NCBI RefSeq assembly: GCF_014697615.1
Contig: NZ_JACJSD010000001.1
Location: forward strand, 186,001 to 250,000
Length of the DNA: 64,000 bases
Reading direction: 5' to 3'
Source of the DNA: Nostoc sp. FACHB-280
Lineage (GTDB): Bacteria > Cyanobacteriota > Cyanobacteriia > Cyanobacteriales > Nostocaceae
Shown: positions 25,092-33,540 of the stretch, in pieces
How positions within the stretch are numbered: position 1 is the stretch's first letter
Layout: the number at the start of each line of letters is the position of its first letter
Position numbers and translations under genes: made by a program
Notes under the pieces: model-generated
Seen by the model: the letters and a program-made list of their open reading frames with translations, nothing else
The model's database searches: none
What the model was told of the DNA's origin: nothing

Positions 25092-26123
25092 ATGAATGTC
25101 CTGTTTAAAGATTTATTTGGCATATTTAAAATTTTTGAAGATGTCTATGCCAGAGTCAGAAAAATATTAGTTCCTACTCAAGCCTATGCTTGGCAAACAT
25201 TGATTTATTTGAGTGTATTTTCGGGATTTTTATCTTATTTCGCCAATGGTTATGTCAGGGATATTATTGCATTTTGTGGCTGGTTATTTTTAATTGCTGG
25301 CACAGCTTGGTATACCACTGATGACCCCATCAGAGTTCCTGGCACATTTATGCCTGTGGGTGCATTAATTACAGGGTTTTTAGTGAGTGTTTTTGCTTTT
25401 GGTAATCAGCAGGAAGTGATTACACCCAGAACGATTGTGCTTTGGCCGACAATATCAGCTTTAATTACAGCCATTCCCGAATTTGTTGAAGGTACAGATA
25501 CAGATTCTAAAGCACAAATTCCTAAGCCAGAAGTGAGGCAAAAAATTCTGATTTTAGTTGCCAGTTGTATGATTTTAAGTTGCTGGCTGCAATTTTACTT
25601 TGTGATGGATAAGTGGTTACAAGAATATCCTAGTTTACTAGCAGATAATTTTCAGCGTAGTACTTTCGTCAGAAGAACAGATATTAGTGAAAAAGTGCCA
25701 AAAAATGGCGTAATTATTTTAGATAAACTACAACCACTAGTAGAACAGCAAATTGATGAAAGACCTTGGTCACAGGTAGAGAAATGGCTACTCGATGCCA
25801 AATTACAAGTAGGAAATTTAGGTAATCGAGTTATTGATAAACACTTAGGAAAATATGAAGAAAAAGCTTTGTGGCGAGTTGAACCGCGTGTGACGAATAC
25901 AAAATCAGGGGGATATGTTTTAGATTTGCTGAGTATTTGGCGTGGCCCTAGTTCTAGTCAAAAAGGATATTATCTGAAAAAATCTTGTCGGATTGATCCA
26001 GTAGCAACTTCCACCAAAAAAGCCATTACAAGCACAAACCCAGAAGACAAAATTGCGGTCGGGGAAATAGAATGCGATCGCGTTAGTAAGTTTATTGCTG
26101 GTTCTCCACCACCACAACAGTAA
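25092..26123 (+). CDS. fraD: Septal junction protein FraD
   Basis: Started at the ATG at 25092 (GAGGTGAAAAAATG gives a good ribosome site) the protein has 343 residues, the length I recall for Anabaena FraD. An in-frame codon at 25056 would add 12 residues and is less likely. About five hydrophobic helices (about residues 35-180) are followed by a C-terminal periplasmic domain (about 190-335) rich in charged residues, with cysteines in KKSCRIDP and GEIECDRVSKF. FraD is part of the septal-junction plug module and is required for intercellular diffusion in filaments. It is the second gene of fraCDE. Confidence 0.93.
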   Translation: MNVLFKDLFGIFKIFEDVYARVRKILVPTQAYAWQTLIYLSVFSGFLSYFANGYVRDIIAFCGWLFLIAGTAWYTTDDPIRVPGTFMPVGALITGFLVSVFAFGNQQEVITPRTIVLWPTISALITAIPEFVEGTDTDSKAQIPKPEVRQKILILVASCMILSCWLQFYFVMDKWLQEYPSLLADNFQRSTFVRRTDISEKVPKNGVIILDKLQPLVEQQIDERPWSQVEKWLLDAKLQVGNLGNRVIDKHLGKYEEKALWRVEPRVTNTKSGGYVLDLLSIWRGPSSSQKGYYLKKSCRIDPVATSTKKAITSTNPEDKIAVGEIECDRVSKFIAGSPPPQQ

Positions 26124-26132
26124 TTTTGTGGG

Positions 26133-26175
26133 ACAACGGGGACAAGGGAGACAAGGGAGACAAGGGGGACAAGGG
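26133..26175. repeat. GACAAGGG low-complexity repeat between fraD and fraE
   Basis: Five imperfect GACAAGGGAGACAAGGGGG-type units follow the fraD stop. They belong to the same repeat family as those at 8840-8960. Next comes CACTTCGACTTCGCTCAGTG (26205-26224), which has a short inverted repeat. They lengthen the fraD-fraE spacer to 129 bases. Confidence 0.6.
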
Positions 26176-26252
26176 GGAGAATTAGAATCTTTAACTCAGC
26201 ACTCACACTTCGACTTCGCTCAGTGTACAGGACTCAGCACTTTTAAGAACCA

Positions 26253-27023
26253 ATGAGAACTTTTGTAATTGCGAAAAATGTATTTCAGGAAGTAGTGCGC
26301 GATCGCATTTTGTATGTGATTGGATTTTATACTTTAGTGTTGGCGATCGCCTGGCGAGTACTACCGGAATTTGCGGCGACTACGGAAAACAAGATGTTAT
26401 TAGACTTTGGGATAGTGGCTATTAATGTCATTAGCTTAATTGTCGCCGTATTTGTGGGTACAGGACTGGTGAAAAAAGAAATTGATAAACGCACTATTTT
26501 AGTGTTAATTGCCAAACCAGTCAGCCGGGGTGAAATTATTGCTGGCAAGTTTTTGGGTTTGTCAGCAGTGTTGGCTGTTTTAATCACCAGTATGACAGCC
26601 ATTTATCTGGGATTTTTGCAAATAGAAAACATTCCTCATCCCACCCTCAGTATTGTGATTGCCTCAGTTTTTCTGTTTTTACAGATATCTTTAATCAACG
26701 CTGTGGCGATTACATTGGGCGTTTTCACTAATGCTTTACTGGCGGTAACTTTAACCTTTGCTGTGTATTTAATGGGGAATATTAGCCAAGATGTAGTTAA
26801 ATTCGGGCGTTTGAGTCAAAACCCCACCATTGAACGCATTACCCAAGGGTTATATCTCATTCTGCCAGATTTATCGCGCTTGGATTTAAAAAACGATGCG
26901 GTGTATGGAATACAAGCTTTACCTGATGCAACTGTGTTAATTACAAATGCCGTCTATGGCGTACTTTATTGTATTATGCTGCTGGCGATCGCTAGTTTTG
27001 TCTTCTCTAAGCGGGAGTTTTAA
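26253..27023 (+). CDS. fraE: FraE, ABC-2 type permease of the fraCDE operon
   Basis: The 256-residue protein has six predicted membrane helices (about residues 17-40, 50-70, 98-120, 135-160, 165-185 and 230-250) and the ABC-2 permease layout. The motif KKEIDKRTILVLIAKPVSRG (about 71-90) is typical of membrane-spanning ABC-2 subunits such as those next to NosY or CcmB. In Anabaena the third gene of the fraC operon encodes an ABC transporter permease required for heterocyst maturation and septum constriction. A matching ATP-binding subunit is not in this window. Start ATG at 26253. Confidence 0.88.
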   Translation: MRTFVIAKNVFQEVVRDRILYVIGFYTLVLAIAWRVLPEFAATTENKMLLDFGIVAINVISLIVAVFVGTGLVKKEIDKRTILVLIAKPVSRGEIIAGKFLGLSAVLAVLITSMTAIYLGFLQIENIPHPTLSIVIASVFLFLQISLINAVAITLGVFTNALLAVTLTFAVYLMGNISQDVVKFGRLSQNPTIERITQGLYLILPDLSRLDLKNDAVYGIQALPDATVLITNAVYGVLYCIMLLAIASFVFSKREF

Positions 27024-27215
27024 ATATTAGTCAAAATCAGAAATTGTTTGTAATTCTTAATTAATTCATACGGAATTTCTAAAGTAAATCTAAAGAGAAC
27101 CAAAGGTAATAAAAACGAACGGTAGGATGCTGATAATCTTTTTTTAAAACGACGGAAACCAGAATCTTCGCAGGTATATACCAACATAACTAAAAGTCTG
27201 AGGTAGGAAACAACA

Positions 27216-28535
27216 ATGCTGGAAAGTCTGGGAAGAATTAACCATCCATTCGTCAGAAGCGTTGCCGCAGCAGCTACCGTTGGTTCAGTAGTCACTTTGT
27301 CTACTGCTATTATTATTGGGTTTGCCAATCCTAAAGATAAATCAGCCCATCAATTTGGTGTGTATTCTTCACTATTTGGTGCGGCGGCTGGGGCTGTATT
27401 TGGCTTGGTTTATACAGGTAAAGATAGTGAAGATAAATCCACTCCCGATATTTCCACAGCAGACAGTAATGTTTGGCAAGACTGGCGAAATTTTGTTGTA
27501 GTTCGCAAGGTAAAAGAAAGCGAAGAAATTACATCTTTTTATTTACAACCAGAGGATAAAGGTGAAATTCCCAACTTTCAACCAGGACAATTTCTGACTA
27601 TAAAACTTGATATTCCCGGACATAAAAAGCCTGTAATTCGGACTTATTCACTGTCTGATTATTCTGAAAAAAGTGAATATTATCGTCTTTCTATTAAACG
27701 CGAACCTGCACCCAATGGATTAGATGTGATGCCTGGTGTAGCATCTAATTTTATGCACGATCGCATTCACGAAGGTGCAATCATTCCCGCCAAACCACCA
27801 AACGGTAAATTTGTGCTGGATGTGCATAAATCTACCCCCGCCGTCTTGATTAGTAATGGTGTCGGAATTACACCAATGATCAGTATGGCAAAAGCTTGTA
27901 CTCGACTGAATCCTCAGCGTCCGGTTTGGTTTATACATGGTGCAAGAGACGGTCAATTCCATGCTTTTCATGATGAAATTATCGAAATTGCTCAACAAAA
28001 TTCTAATTTAAATGTACATATTCGCTACAGTCGTCCTAGACAGGAAGATGAAGGGAAATATCAGAGTGTGGGATATGTTGATGCAGCTTTAGTGCAGGAA
28101 TTATGTCAACAAGAAGCGGAATATTTTTTATGTGGTTCAACTCCATTTATTCAGTCTGTTACTGAAGGACTCAAAGCTGCTGGAGTACCTAATAATAAAG
28201 TTTCTTTTGAATCCTTTGGGAACCCAATAAAAACTGAGTCAACAAAATCAACTCAGACTGCAACTCAAGGTGAAGAATTTGCAGAAATTGTCTTTGCTAA
28301 ATCTGGTAAGACTTTAACATGGCAACCGAGCGATGGCACTATTTTAGAATTTGCCGAAGCTAATGATATTGATGCGCCTTTTAGTTGTCGGATAGGAGTT
28401 TGCGGTACTTGTATGTGTAAACTCCGTGAAGGGGAAGTGAGTTATCAAGAAGAACCAGGTGCAACCATTGATGAAGGTTCGGTGTTAATTTGTATTTCTC
28501 AACCCGGTAGTTCTAAATTAGTGTTGGATATTTAA
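27216..28535 (+). CDS. Membrane-anchored flavin/2Fe-2S ferredoxin reductase
   Basis: The 439-residue protein has two N-terminal membrane helices (about 14-36 and 48-68). An FNR-like domain follows, with FAD motif RTYSLSDYSEKSEYYRLSIK (about 148-167) and NAD(P)H-binding VLISNGVGITPMISM (about 211-225). The C-terminal plant-type 2Fe-2S domain has CRIGVCGTCMCK (about 393-404) and VLICISQP (about 423-430), providing four Cys ligands. It should pass electrons from NAD(P)H through FAD to the 2Fe-2S centre at the membrane face. The partner oxidase is not in the window. It is the next gene after fraE, 192 bases on. Confidence 0.9.
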   Translation: MLESLGRINHPFVRSVAAAATVGSVVTLSTAIIIGFANPKDKSAHQFGVYSSLFGAAAGAVFGLVYTGKDSEDKSTPDISTADSNVWQDWRNFVVVRKVKESEEITSFYLQPEDKGEIPNFQPGQFLTIKLDIPGHKKPVIRTYSLSDYSEKSEYYRLSIKREPAPNGLDVMPGVASNFMHDRIHEGAIIPAKPPNGKFVLDVHKSTPAVLISNGVGITPMISMAKACTRLNPQRPVWFIHGARDGQFHAFHDEIIEIAQQNSNLNVHIRYSRPRQEDEGKYQSVGYVDAALVQELCQQEAEYFLCGSTPFIQSVTEGLKAAGVPNNKVSFESFGNPIKTESTKSTQTATQGEEFAEIVFAKSGKTLTWQPSDGTILEFAEANDIDAPFSCRIGVCGTCMCKLREGEVSYQEEPGATIDEGSVLICISQPGSSKLVLDI

Positions 28536-28544
28536 TTAGACTTC

Positions 28545-28577
28545 AGATCCCCGACTTCTTAAAGAAGTCGGGGATCT
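28545..28577. terminator. Bidirectional terminator, CCCCGACTTCTT palindrome
   Basis: AGATCCCCGACTTCTT (28545-28560) pairs perfectly with AAGAAGTCGGGGATCT (28562-28577). It lies between convergent genes and can end both transcripts. The same palindrome type recurs at 29372-29408, so it is also a dispersed repeat. Confidence 0.75.
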
Positions 28578-28584
28578 AAATCAT

Positions 28585-29184
28585 TTAATGAATAATCATG
28601 ATTTCCGGTTTATAAATTGTGCCTTCAGGCATAATTGTATGCCGGAGTTTGCTATAGATGATTTTTGTTTCCCAAAGATTGGCGTTTAATAAGTTGGCTT
28701 TAGTTAAATTAGTCCATGTCAAGTCTGCACTATGTAAATTTGCTTCGGTTAAATTAGCCTCTAGTAATATGGCACCAGATAAACTAGCTGCTTGCAAATT
28801 TGCTTTGATTAATTTAGCTTCTATTAATGAGGCTTCAATAAATTGGGCATAACTCAAGTCTGCTTCGGTGAAATCTACACCACACAAAGAAGCACCCCAA
28901 AAGTTACTGTTAGTACATTGTGATCGCCACAAGCAAGACTCACACAAATTAGCATAACTTAAATCAGCATTACTCAAATTAACTTGGGTTAAATCTGCTT
29001 CACTTAAGTCTGCACCAGTTAATTTTGCACCAGCTAAATTAGCACCGCGTAAATTTATTCCCCGCAACTTAGCACCACTTAAATCAATTCCTCGCAAATC
29101 ACGTCCACTGAAATCCTGCTGTTGACCAGATTTTTCTGGAGTTTGGTTAGAGATTAATTCCTGTACACCAGCAAAATTTCTCAT
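28585..29184 (-). CDS. Pentapeptide-repeat protein
   Basis: Started at the ATG at 29184 the protein has 199 residues. The GTG at 29193 lies inside the ribosome site GAGGTGA and is unlikely. After about 25 unstructured residues a continuous array of A(D/N)LXX pentapeptides (about residues 27-185) gives the quadrilateral beta-helix fold. Examples are LSGAKLRGINLRGANLAGAK and LSYANLCESC. Cysteines near residues 80-95 interrupt the pattern. Such proteins are numerous in cyanobacteria; a few bind gyrase, most have no known role. No signal peptide is visible. Confidence 0.88.
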   Translation of the reverse strand: MRNFAGVQELISNQTPEKSGQQQDFSGRDLRGIDLSGAKLRGINLRGANLAGAKLTGADLSEADLTQVNLSNADLSYANLCESCLWRSQCTNSNFWGASLCGVDFTEADLSYAQFIEASLIEAKLIKANLQAASLSGAILLEANLTEANLHSADLTWTNLTKANLLNANLWETKIIYSKLRHTIMPEGTIYKPEIMIIH

Positions 29185-29371
29185 GTGACTCACCTCAGAG
29201 TGTCAATAATTGCAAAGCTCAATTGTGAGAGTTACTGTATATCGAGATTACACTAATCAAGATAATTCGCTGAATGGATAAATAAAGAATATTTGAATAA
29301 TTGACGTAAAATAGCCTAAAAATGTGTTTCTCACAACAAAAAATGCTGACATAAGTCAGGAAATAATCATA

Positions 29372-29408
29372 AAAGATACCCGACTTCTTGAAGAAGTCGG
29401 GTATCTTT
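29372..29408 (-). terminator. Terminator after the sugar ABC permease gene
   Basis: AAAGATACCCGACTTCTT (29372-29389) pairs with AAGAAGTCGGGTATCTTT (29391-29408) over 18 bp with a one-base loop. It starts 20 bases beyond the permease stop on the minus strand and is a second copy of the CCCGACTTCTT palindrome. Confidence 0.75.
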
Positions 29409-29428
29409 CTACTCACAAATCAAAATAA

Positions 29429-30313
29429 TTATTCTTCGCCCCAAGTTTGTAATTGAAAATACACTAAAACTAAAGCGATGGCTAATAAAACTGTTGCGGC
29501 CGCTGCTGCATAACCAAAATCAAATTGACCAAAGGCTTCTTGATAAATGTAGTAAACCAATAAATTAGTCGAATTTAAAGGGCCGCCACCGGTCATGATA
29601 TAAACTTGTTCAAAACTCCGTAATGTGAAAATTGCGGTGGTGATGGTGGCGAAAATTAAAGTAGGGCGTAATCCTGGTAAGGTTACATACCAAAATTGTT
29701 GCCAAGCATTTGCACCATCTAATTCGGCTGCTTCATAGCGACTGGGAGGAATTGCTTGCAACCCGGCTAAAAAAACAACCATATTAAAACCTAATTGTTT
29801 CCAAATACTTAAAATAATTAACACAGGCATTGCCCAAAAGGTATCTCCTAACCAGGGAATTGGTGCAATACCAAATGAATTTAAAAATGCGTTGACAGGG
29901 CCAGTTGTTTGAAATAGCCAGCGAAATCCTAAACCAGCCGCGACGAGAGAAATGATGGAAGGTAAAAAGTAGGCACTTCTTAACATTCCCCGCAAAGCTA
30001 GAGAACGATTTAATAACACTGCCAACCCTAAAGGAATAATTAAGCTGGGAATAACTGTAGCCAGGGTAAAATAAATTGTGTTGCCTAAAACTTGCCAAAA
30101 GTCTGGGTTAAGTAACAAACGCCAGTAGTTTTTTAAACCTACCCAATAAGTACCTGTGGATGTAAAACTACCAGCAGTGAAACTCAGGTAAAACAAATAG
30201 GCGATCGGCCAAATTACAAAAATTCCTAATAAAATTAATGCGGGTGCAAGAAAAGTCCAAGCGGCGAATGTATCATTATCTAACCATGATTTATTAGTAT
30301 ATATCTTTGGCAT
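29429..30313 (-). CDS. Carbohydrate ABC transporter permease (MalF/UgpA type)
   Basis: The 294-residue inner-membrane protein has six membrane helices (about residues 17-40, 77-100, 110-130, 160-180, 205-230 and 262-285). The EAA loop that contacts the ATPase is YEAAELDGANAWQQFWYVTLP (about 197-217), preceded by QAIPPSR. It imports an unidentified sugar or polyol. Normally a second permease (MalG type), a binding protein and an ATPase accompany it. None are adjacent here, so it would have to work with subunits encoded elsewhere. Start ATG at 30313, 24 bases from the divergent purN start. Confidence 0.9.
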   Translation of the reverse strand: MPKIYTNKSWLDNDTFAAWTFLAPALILLGIFVIWPIAYLFYLSFTAGSFTSTGTYWVGLKNYWRLLLNPDFWQVLGNTIYFTLATVIPSLIIPLGLAVLLNRSLALRGMLRSAYFLPSIISLVAAGLGFRWLFQTTGPVNAFLNSFGIAPIPWLGDTFWAMPVLIILSIWKQLGFNMVVFLAGLQAIPPSRYEAAELDGANAWQQFWYVTLPGLRPTLIFATITTAIFTLRSFEQVYIMTGGGPLNSTNLLVYYIYQEAFGQFDFGYAAAAATVLLAIALVLVYFQLQTWGEE

Positions 30314-30337
30314 CTATTAATTTTCCTTGTTGCTGTT

Positions 30338-31054
30338 ATGACCTTTCGCCCCGATTCTAGTTTTAGCTTGGTTTCTCCCCATATTAGCGATCGCTTACCA
30401 TCTAGTGATACCCCAATTAAGCTAGGGATTCTGGCTTCTGGGAATGGTAGCAATTTTGAAGCAATTGCCCAAGCTATTGAAAATGGCCAAATTAATGCCC
30501 AAATTCCAGTTCTAATTTACAATAATCCAGGGGCGAAAGCAGCAACACGAGCCGCTAATCGTGGTGTAGAAACTGTTTTATTAAACCACCGCGAATATAA
30601 AAAGCGAGAAACTTTAGACCAACAAATTGTCCAGACTCTGCGCCAGCATGATGTTGATTTGGTAATTTTAGCTGGTTGGATGCGGCTGGTAACATCTGTG
30701 TTAATTGATGCTTTTCCTAACAGAATTATTAATATTCATCCGAGTTTGTTACCAAGTTTTAAGGGGCTTCATGCGGTGGAACAAGCTTTGCAAGCAAAGG
30801 TAACAATTACTGGCTGTACAGTGCATTTGGTTTGTTTAGAAGTTGACAGTGGCCCGATATTAATGCAAGCGGCTGTACCTGTGTTCCCGGATGATACACC
30901 AGAAACACTCCACGCCCGGATTCAAATTCAAGAACATCGAATTTTACCACAGGCAATTGCGATCGCAGCTAGTCAAATCTCGCACCAAAACCAAGCCCCG
31001 ACGAATGGAATTCGCGGCTATAAAAACGAAGTCCGCCTACGCGGACTAACTTAA
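30338..31054 (+). CDS. purN: Phosphoribosylglycinamide formyltransferase
   Basis: PurN uses 10-formyltetrahydrofolate to formylate GAR in purine synthesis. Motifs: KLGILASGNGSNFEAIAQAI (about 28-47), INIHPSLLPSFKG (about 132-144), HLVCLEVDSGPILMQ (about 163-177) including the catalytic Asp, and HRILPQAIAI. The N-terminal ~25 residues are an extension before the core, and a start downstream is possible but no ATG is present before the core. The last ~17 residues (NGIRGYKNEVRLRGLT) are translated from a dispersed palindromic repeat (30994-31048) and are not part of the enzyme fold. Confidence 0.94.
   Translation: MTFRPDSSFSLVSPHISDRLPSSDTPIKLGILASGNGSNFEAIAQAIENGQINAQIPVLIYNNPGAKAATRAANRGVETVLLNHREYKKRETLDQQIVQTLRQHDVDLVILAGWMRLVTSVLIDAFPNRIINIHPSLLPSFKGLHAVEQALQAKVTITGCTVHLVCLEVDSGPILMQAAVPVFPDDTPETLHARIQIQEHRILPQAIAIAASQISHQNQAPTNGIRGYKNEVRLRGLT
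30994..31048. repeat. 55-bp palindromic repeat, copy A, at the end of purN
   Basis: The sequence differs from copy B (32776-32830) at only two positions. It contains the hairpin AGTCCGC...GCGGACT and the words GGAATTCGCGGCTATAAAAA. It overlaps the purN stop region and supplies the gene's final codons. Confidence 0.85.
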
Positions 31055-31075
31055 AATCATCAGTTCTAACAAAAT

Positions 31076-31657
31076 TTAACGTTGTTGGATTTTCCAAAAA
31101 TAGCTGGAAATCCAATTGGTCATAATATGGGCAACAATTGGGACTAACAAATTACCACTCAACAAGGCGCTATATCCCAAAATCAATCCAATCACAGTTG
31201 CCCACATTACATAAGGCCATTGTTGCGAACCACTCAGGTGTAAAACTCCAAAGCAAAGGCTAGAGACAATGACTGCTACATGGTCTAAGCCTAAAGCCGG
31301 CAGCATTACACCACGAAATAATAATTCTTCACTTAAACCCGGTAGTAAACCTAACCAAATTAAGTCAGGCCAAGCTAAAGGTCTTAAGACTAGTTCTAAA
31401 TAATAATCTGCACTTTGACGATAGGCAGTCCACAAGCGATAAGCTAAACCACTCAAACAGGTAATGATAAAGCCTACACCTATTCCCCAACAAAAATCTA
31501 TTGGGTTCCATTCCCACTTGAATAAATAAACGCCACCAAAGCGTAACCAGACTTTGGCAACTGTCCACAACAAAATTGCTGTTACACCCATTGCTATCAG
31601 CACTTGGGTACGGGTTAAATAGGGAATTTCAGGGTCTTGTTTTTGTTGTTCTACCAC
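31076..31657 (-). CDS. CPBP-family intramembrane glutamic protease
   Basis: The 193-residue membrane protein (CAAX/ABI type) has the diagnostic motifs LSEELLFRGVMLP (about 109-121) with paired glutamates, CFGVLHLSG (about 135-143) and the C-terminal VAHIMTNW (about 176-183). Five or six hydrophobic helices lie between residues 18 and 185. Family members are intramembrane metallo- or glutamic proteases in the cytoplasmic membrane. Substrates of the cyanobacterial ones are mostly unknown. The start is a GTG at 31657 with no clear ribosome site; the next ATG would cut into the first helix. Confidence 0.88.
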   Translation of the reverse strand: MVEQQKQDPEIPYLTRTQVLIAMGVTAILLWTVAKVWLRFGGVYLFKWEWNPIDFCWGIGVGFIITCLSGLAYRLWTAYRQSADYYLELVLRPLAWPDLIWLGLLPGLSEELLFRGVMLPALGLDHVAVIVSSLCFGVLHLSGSQQWPYVMWATVIGLILGYSALLSGNLLVPIVAHIMTNWISSYFWKIQQR

Positions 31658-31708
31658 GGGAGTTCAGGGAGTGGGGGAGGGAGAGAGGGGGGACAGGGGA
31701 GAGAATGA

Positions 31709-32746
31709 TTATTGATTGTTGACTAAGGCATGGGGATTAATGCCGGCTTTGAGGGCTACCAATACACCAACTGCCTCTAAATACGAGTTTACCTGGATGG
31801 ATTTGATTCCTAAAGGTTGGGCTGGAACTTTGATTTGGGTTTGATTATCTCTGACTGTAATTATTTGGCATCGGCTTTGACTTAAACTGAGTAAAGCACT
31901 GCTACCACAAGCTTTTGCAGGCACAATCGCAGCATCTATTTGATCAGCCCAAATATCATCGTGACAAGATGTAAATAATTGTTTCTCGACAATAAATTGC
32001 GGGGCGCGACTTAAGCCTACAAGTACGCTTGGTAAAAAAGTATAACCTAATTCTTCGGCGGCGGAACGAGGAGATAAATCGGGATAAGGAGGGGCGCTGG
32101 CGAGGCCTGGTGAATGGGCGCAGGGAATTTGCAAATGTCTGACTAATAAATGACTAATTACGGCTTCTGCGCCGGCTATTGTGTCTACGCCTTTGCCTTG
32201 GAGATAATTCTGCACAGCATCTTCATCCATATCATCGGGGAAACGGGCGACAACTGCGATCGCTTCTGCCCCAGTTTTTTGCATGAGTTTTTCCGCACCA
32301 CGTAGTAAACTATCTGGGTTGCCAATAGTTCCCCAACTTGCCCCTGATGCTGAAGTGCGTAATTCTACGTTTAATGGGGCATCAGTAATTACATAATCTG
32401 TAATCGTTAATCCCAGGGTTGCCCTAGCTGCATCAGCAGCTTGCAAGTGACGTAGTAATAAATCTGGTTCAATTCCTTGGTCTAAAAGCAAACCTACCTT
32501 ATTATTACGGACTGGACGTAAACCCCAATCACCAGCCGCAAATTTATCTAACCCGTAACCTTCCACATAAAAAGCGTTGGGAATATTCCAATATAAACTT
32601 GCGCCGTTGAGAACATTGGGGTGAGTAATCAGGCGATCGCAAACCTGTGCTAAAGTTCGGGCAACAGGTATAGCATCACCCGCATATCCCCCAATCGCCG
32701 CCCCAACGCCAGTAGGTATAATCAAAATCGCAGTGTAAGGACGCAT
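31709..32746 (-). CDS. DUF3326 conserved protein
   Basis: The 345-residue protein belongs to a family conserved in cyanobacteria and plants. It starts MRPYTAILIIPTGVGAAIGG, with a glycine-rich turn. Further blocks include YWNIPNAFYVEGYGLDKFA, VVARFPDDMDEDAVQNYLQG and AHSPGLASAPPYPDL. PAKACGSSALL is at about 282-292, a possible nucleotide- or substrate-binding cysteine region. No membrane helix or signal peptide is visible. The function is unknown. The gene is transcribed toward the CPBP gene, 51 bases away, and may be in an operon with it. Confidence 0.85.
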   Translation of the reverse strand: MRPYTAILIIPTGVGAAIGGYAGDAIPVARTLAQVCDRLITHPNVLNGASLYWNIPNAFYVEGYGLDKFAAGDWGLRPVRNNKVGLLLDQGIEPDLLLRHLQAADAARATLGLTITDYVITDAPLNVELRTSASGASWGTIGNPDSLLRGAEKLMQKTGAEAIAVVARFPDDMDEDAVQNYLQGKGVDTIAGAEAVISHLLVRHLQIPCAHSPGLASAPPYPDLSPRSAAEELGYTFLPSVLVGLSRAPQFIVEKQLFTSCHDDIWADQIDAAIVPAKACGSSALLSLSQSRCQIITVRDNQTQIKVPAQPLGIKSIQVNSYLEAVGVLVALKAGINPHALVNNQ

Positions 32747-32775
32747 CTTAGTGCTGAGTGCTGAGTGAGTGTTCT

Positions 32776-32930
32776 AGCCCCAACGAATGGAATTCGCGGC
32801 TATAAAAACGAAGTCCGCCTTCGCGGACTAAATGAAAATCAATGGTTTTAAACCCGCGCAGGTGGTCACGGAGTTTGTCGAAGTGCAGGTTTTGTCTGTG
32901 TAGCCGCGACTTCAGTCGCTTGGTGCAAGA
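32776..32930. repeat. Palindromic repeat, copy B with downstream extension
   Basis: Bases 32776-32830 match copy A at 30994-31048 at 53 of 55 positions. The extension to about 32930 has AACCCGCGCAGG and TGTGTAGCCGCGACTTCAGT, words that follow this repeat commonly in Nostoc spacers. There, AACCCGCGCAGG is usually followed at once by its hairpin partner; here about 20 bases intervene. It is a non-coding element between DUF3326 and the 59-residue gene. Confidence 0.7.
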
Positions 32931-32941
32931 TGTGAATTAAA

Positions 32942-33121
32942 CTACTCTGCACTTGTAGTAACAACTGCTTCGACTGCAACCTTCTGCTGTGCTTCATCCA
33001 CAGATGTAATAGCCCAACGTAGAGGTTCACCTTGTTTTTTCAACTCAGCTTCAATTTCTTTTTGTAACTCAGTGGGAGTTTCTTGAATATCGATTTCTGC
33101 GGTAATAAAATGAGTAGTCAT
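32942..33121 (-). CDS. 59-residue conserved small protein
   Basis: The frame runs from ATG at 33121 to TAG at 32942-32944, with ribosome site AAGAGGATGAAC upstream. The peptide starts MTTHFITAEIDIQETPTEL, has an amphipathic helix QKEIEAELKKQGE, then LRWAITSVDEAQQKVAVEAV. It is soluble and acidic with no membrane segment. I recognise similar small proteins next to ferredoxin-like genes in cyanobacteria but know no function. It lies 101 bases after the 2Fe-2S ferredoxin gene on the same strand and may be cotranscribed. Confidence 0.7.
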   Translation of the reverse strand: MTTHFITAEIDIQETPTELQKEIEAELKKQGEPLRWAITSVDEAQQKVAVEAVVTTSAE

Positions 33122-33222
33122 CGACGTTCATCCTCTTAATTAATTTTTTCTAGAATAGCGGAATGAAGTATGACTTTTAAAGTCTAAAGTATGAAAGATA
33201 GAATTTCATACTTTAGACTTCA

Positions 33223-33540
33223 TTAGCCTTTGCCAAATTGCAACTGATAAACTATTTCTTCTTTTTCAGTCTCAATTTTCAAATCAGAACGGGGATAAGC
33301 GACACAAAGTAATGTGTAACCTTGTTTTTGTAATTCTGGACTAACGCCCATCCCATCAGTCTGGTCTACAGTTCCTTGGGTAATTTGCGCGGCGCAAGTT
33401 GTACATACACCTGCATGACAAGAAGCAGGTAAATCAACACCAGCAGCTTCAGCTACTGATAAAATAGTTTCGTTTTCAGGAACTTGCAGAGTATGAACTT
33501 TGCCTTGGTGATGTAGCTCTACGGTGTAGATTGTGGACAT
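33223..33540 (-). CDS. Plant-type 2Fe-2S ferredoxin
   Basis: The 105-residue protein has the cluster motif CHAGVCTTC (residues 41-49, ligands Cys41, Cys46, Cys49) and the fourth Cys in YTLLCVAYP (about 79). It is a few residues longer than photosynthetic PetF (about 98), with a C-terminal EEIVYQLQFGKG tail, and has Met-rich DQTDGMGVS before the last ligand. It most resembles the class of low-abundance cyanobacterial ferredoxins with an extended C-terminus, which deliver electrons to specific acceptors, but the partner is not evident. Start ATG at 33540. Confidence 0.92.
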   Translation of the reverse strand: MSTIYTVELHHQGKVHTLQVPENETILSVAEAAGVDLPASCHAGVCTTCAAQITQGTVDQTDGMGVSPELQKQGYTLLCVAYPRSDLKIETEKEEIVYQLQFGKG

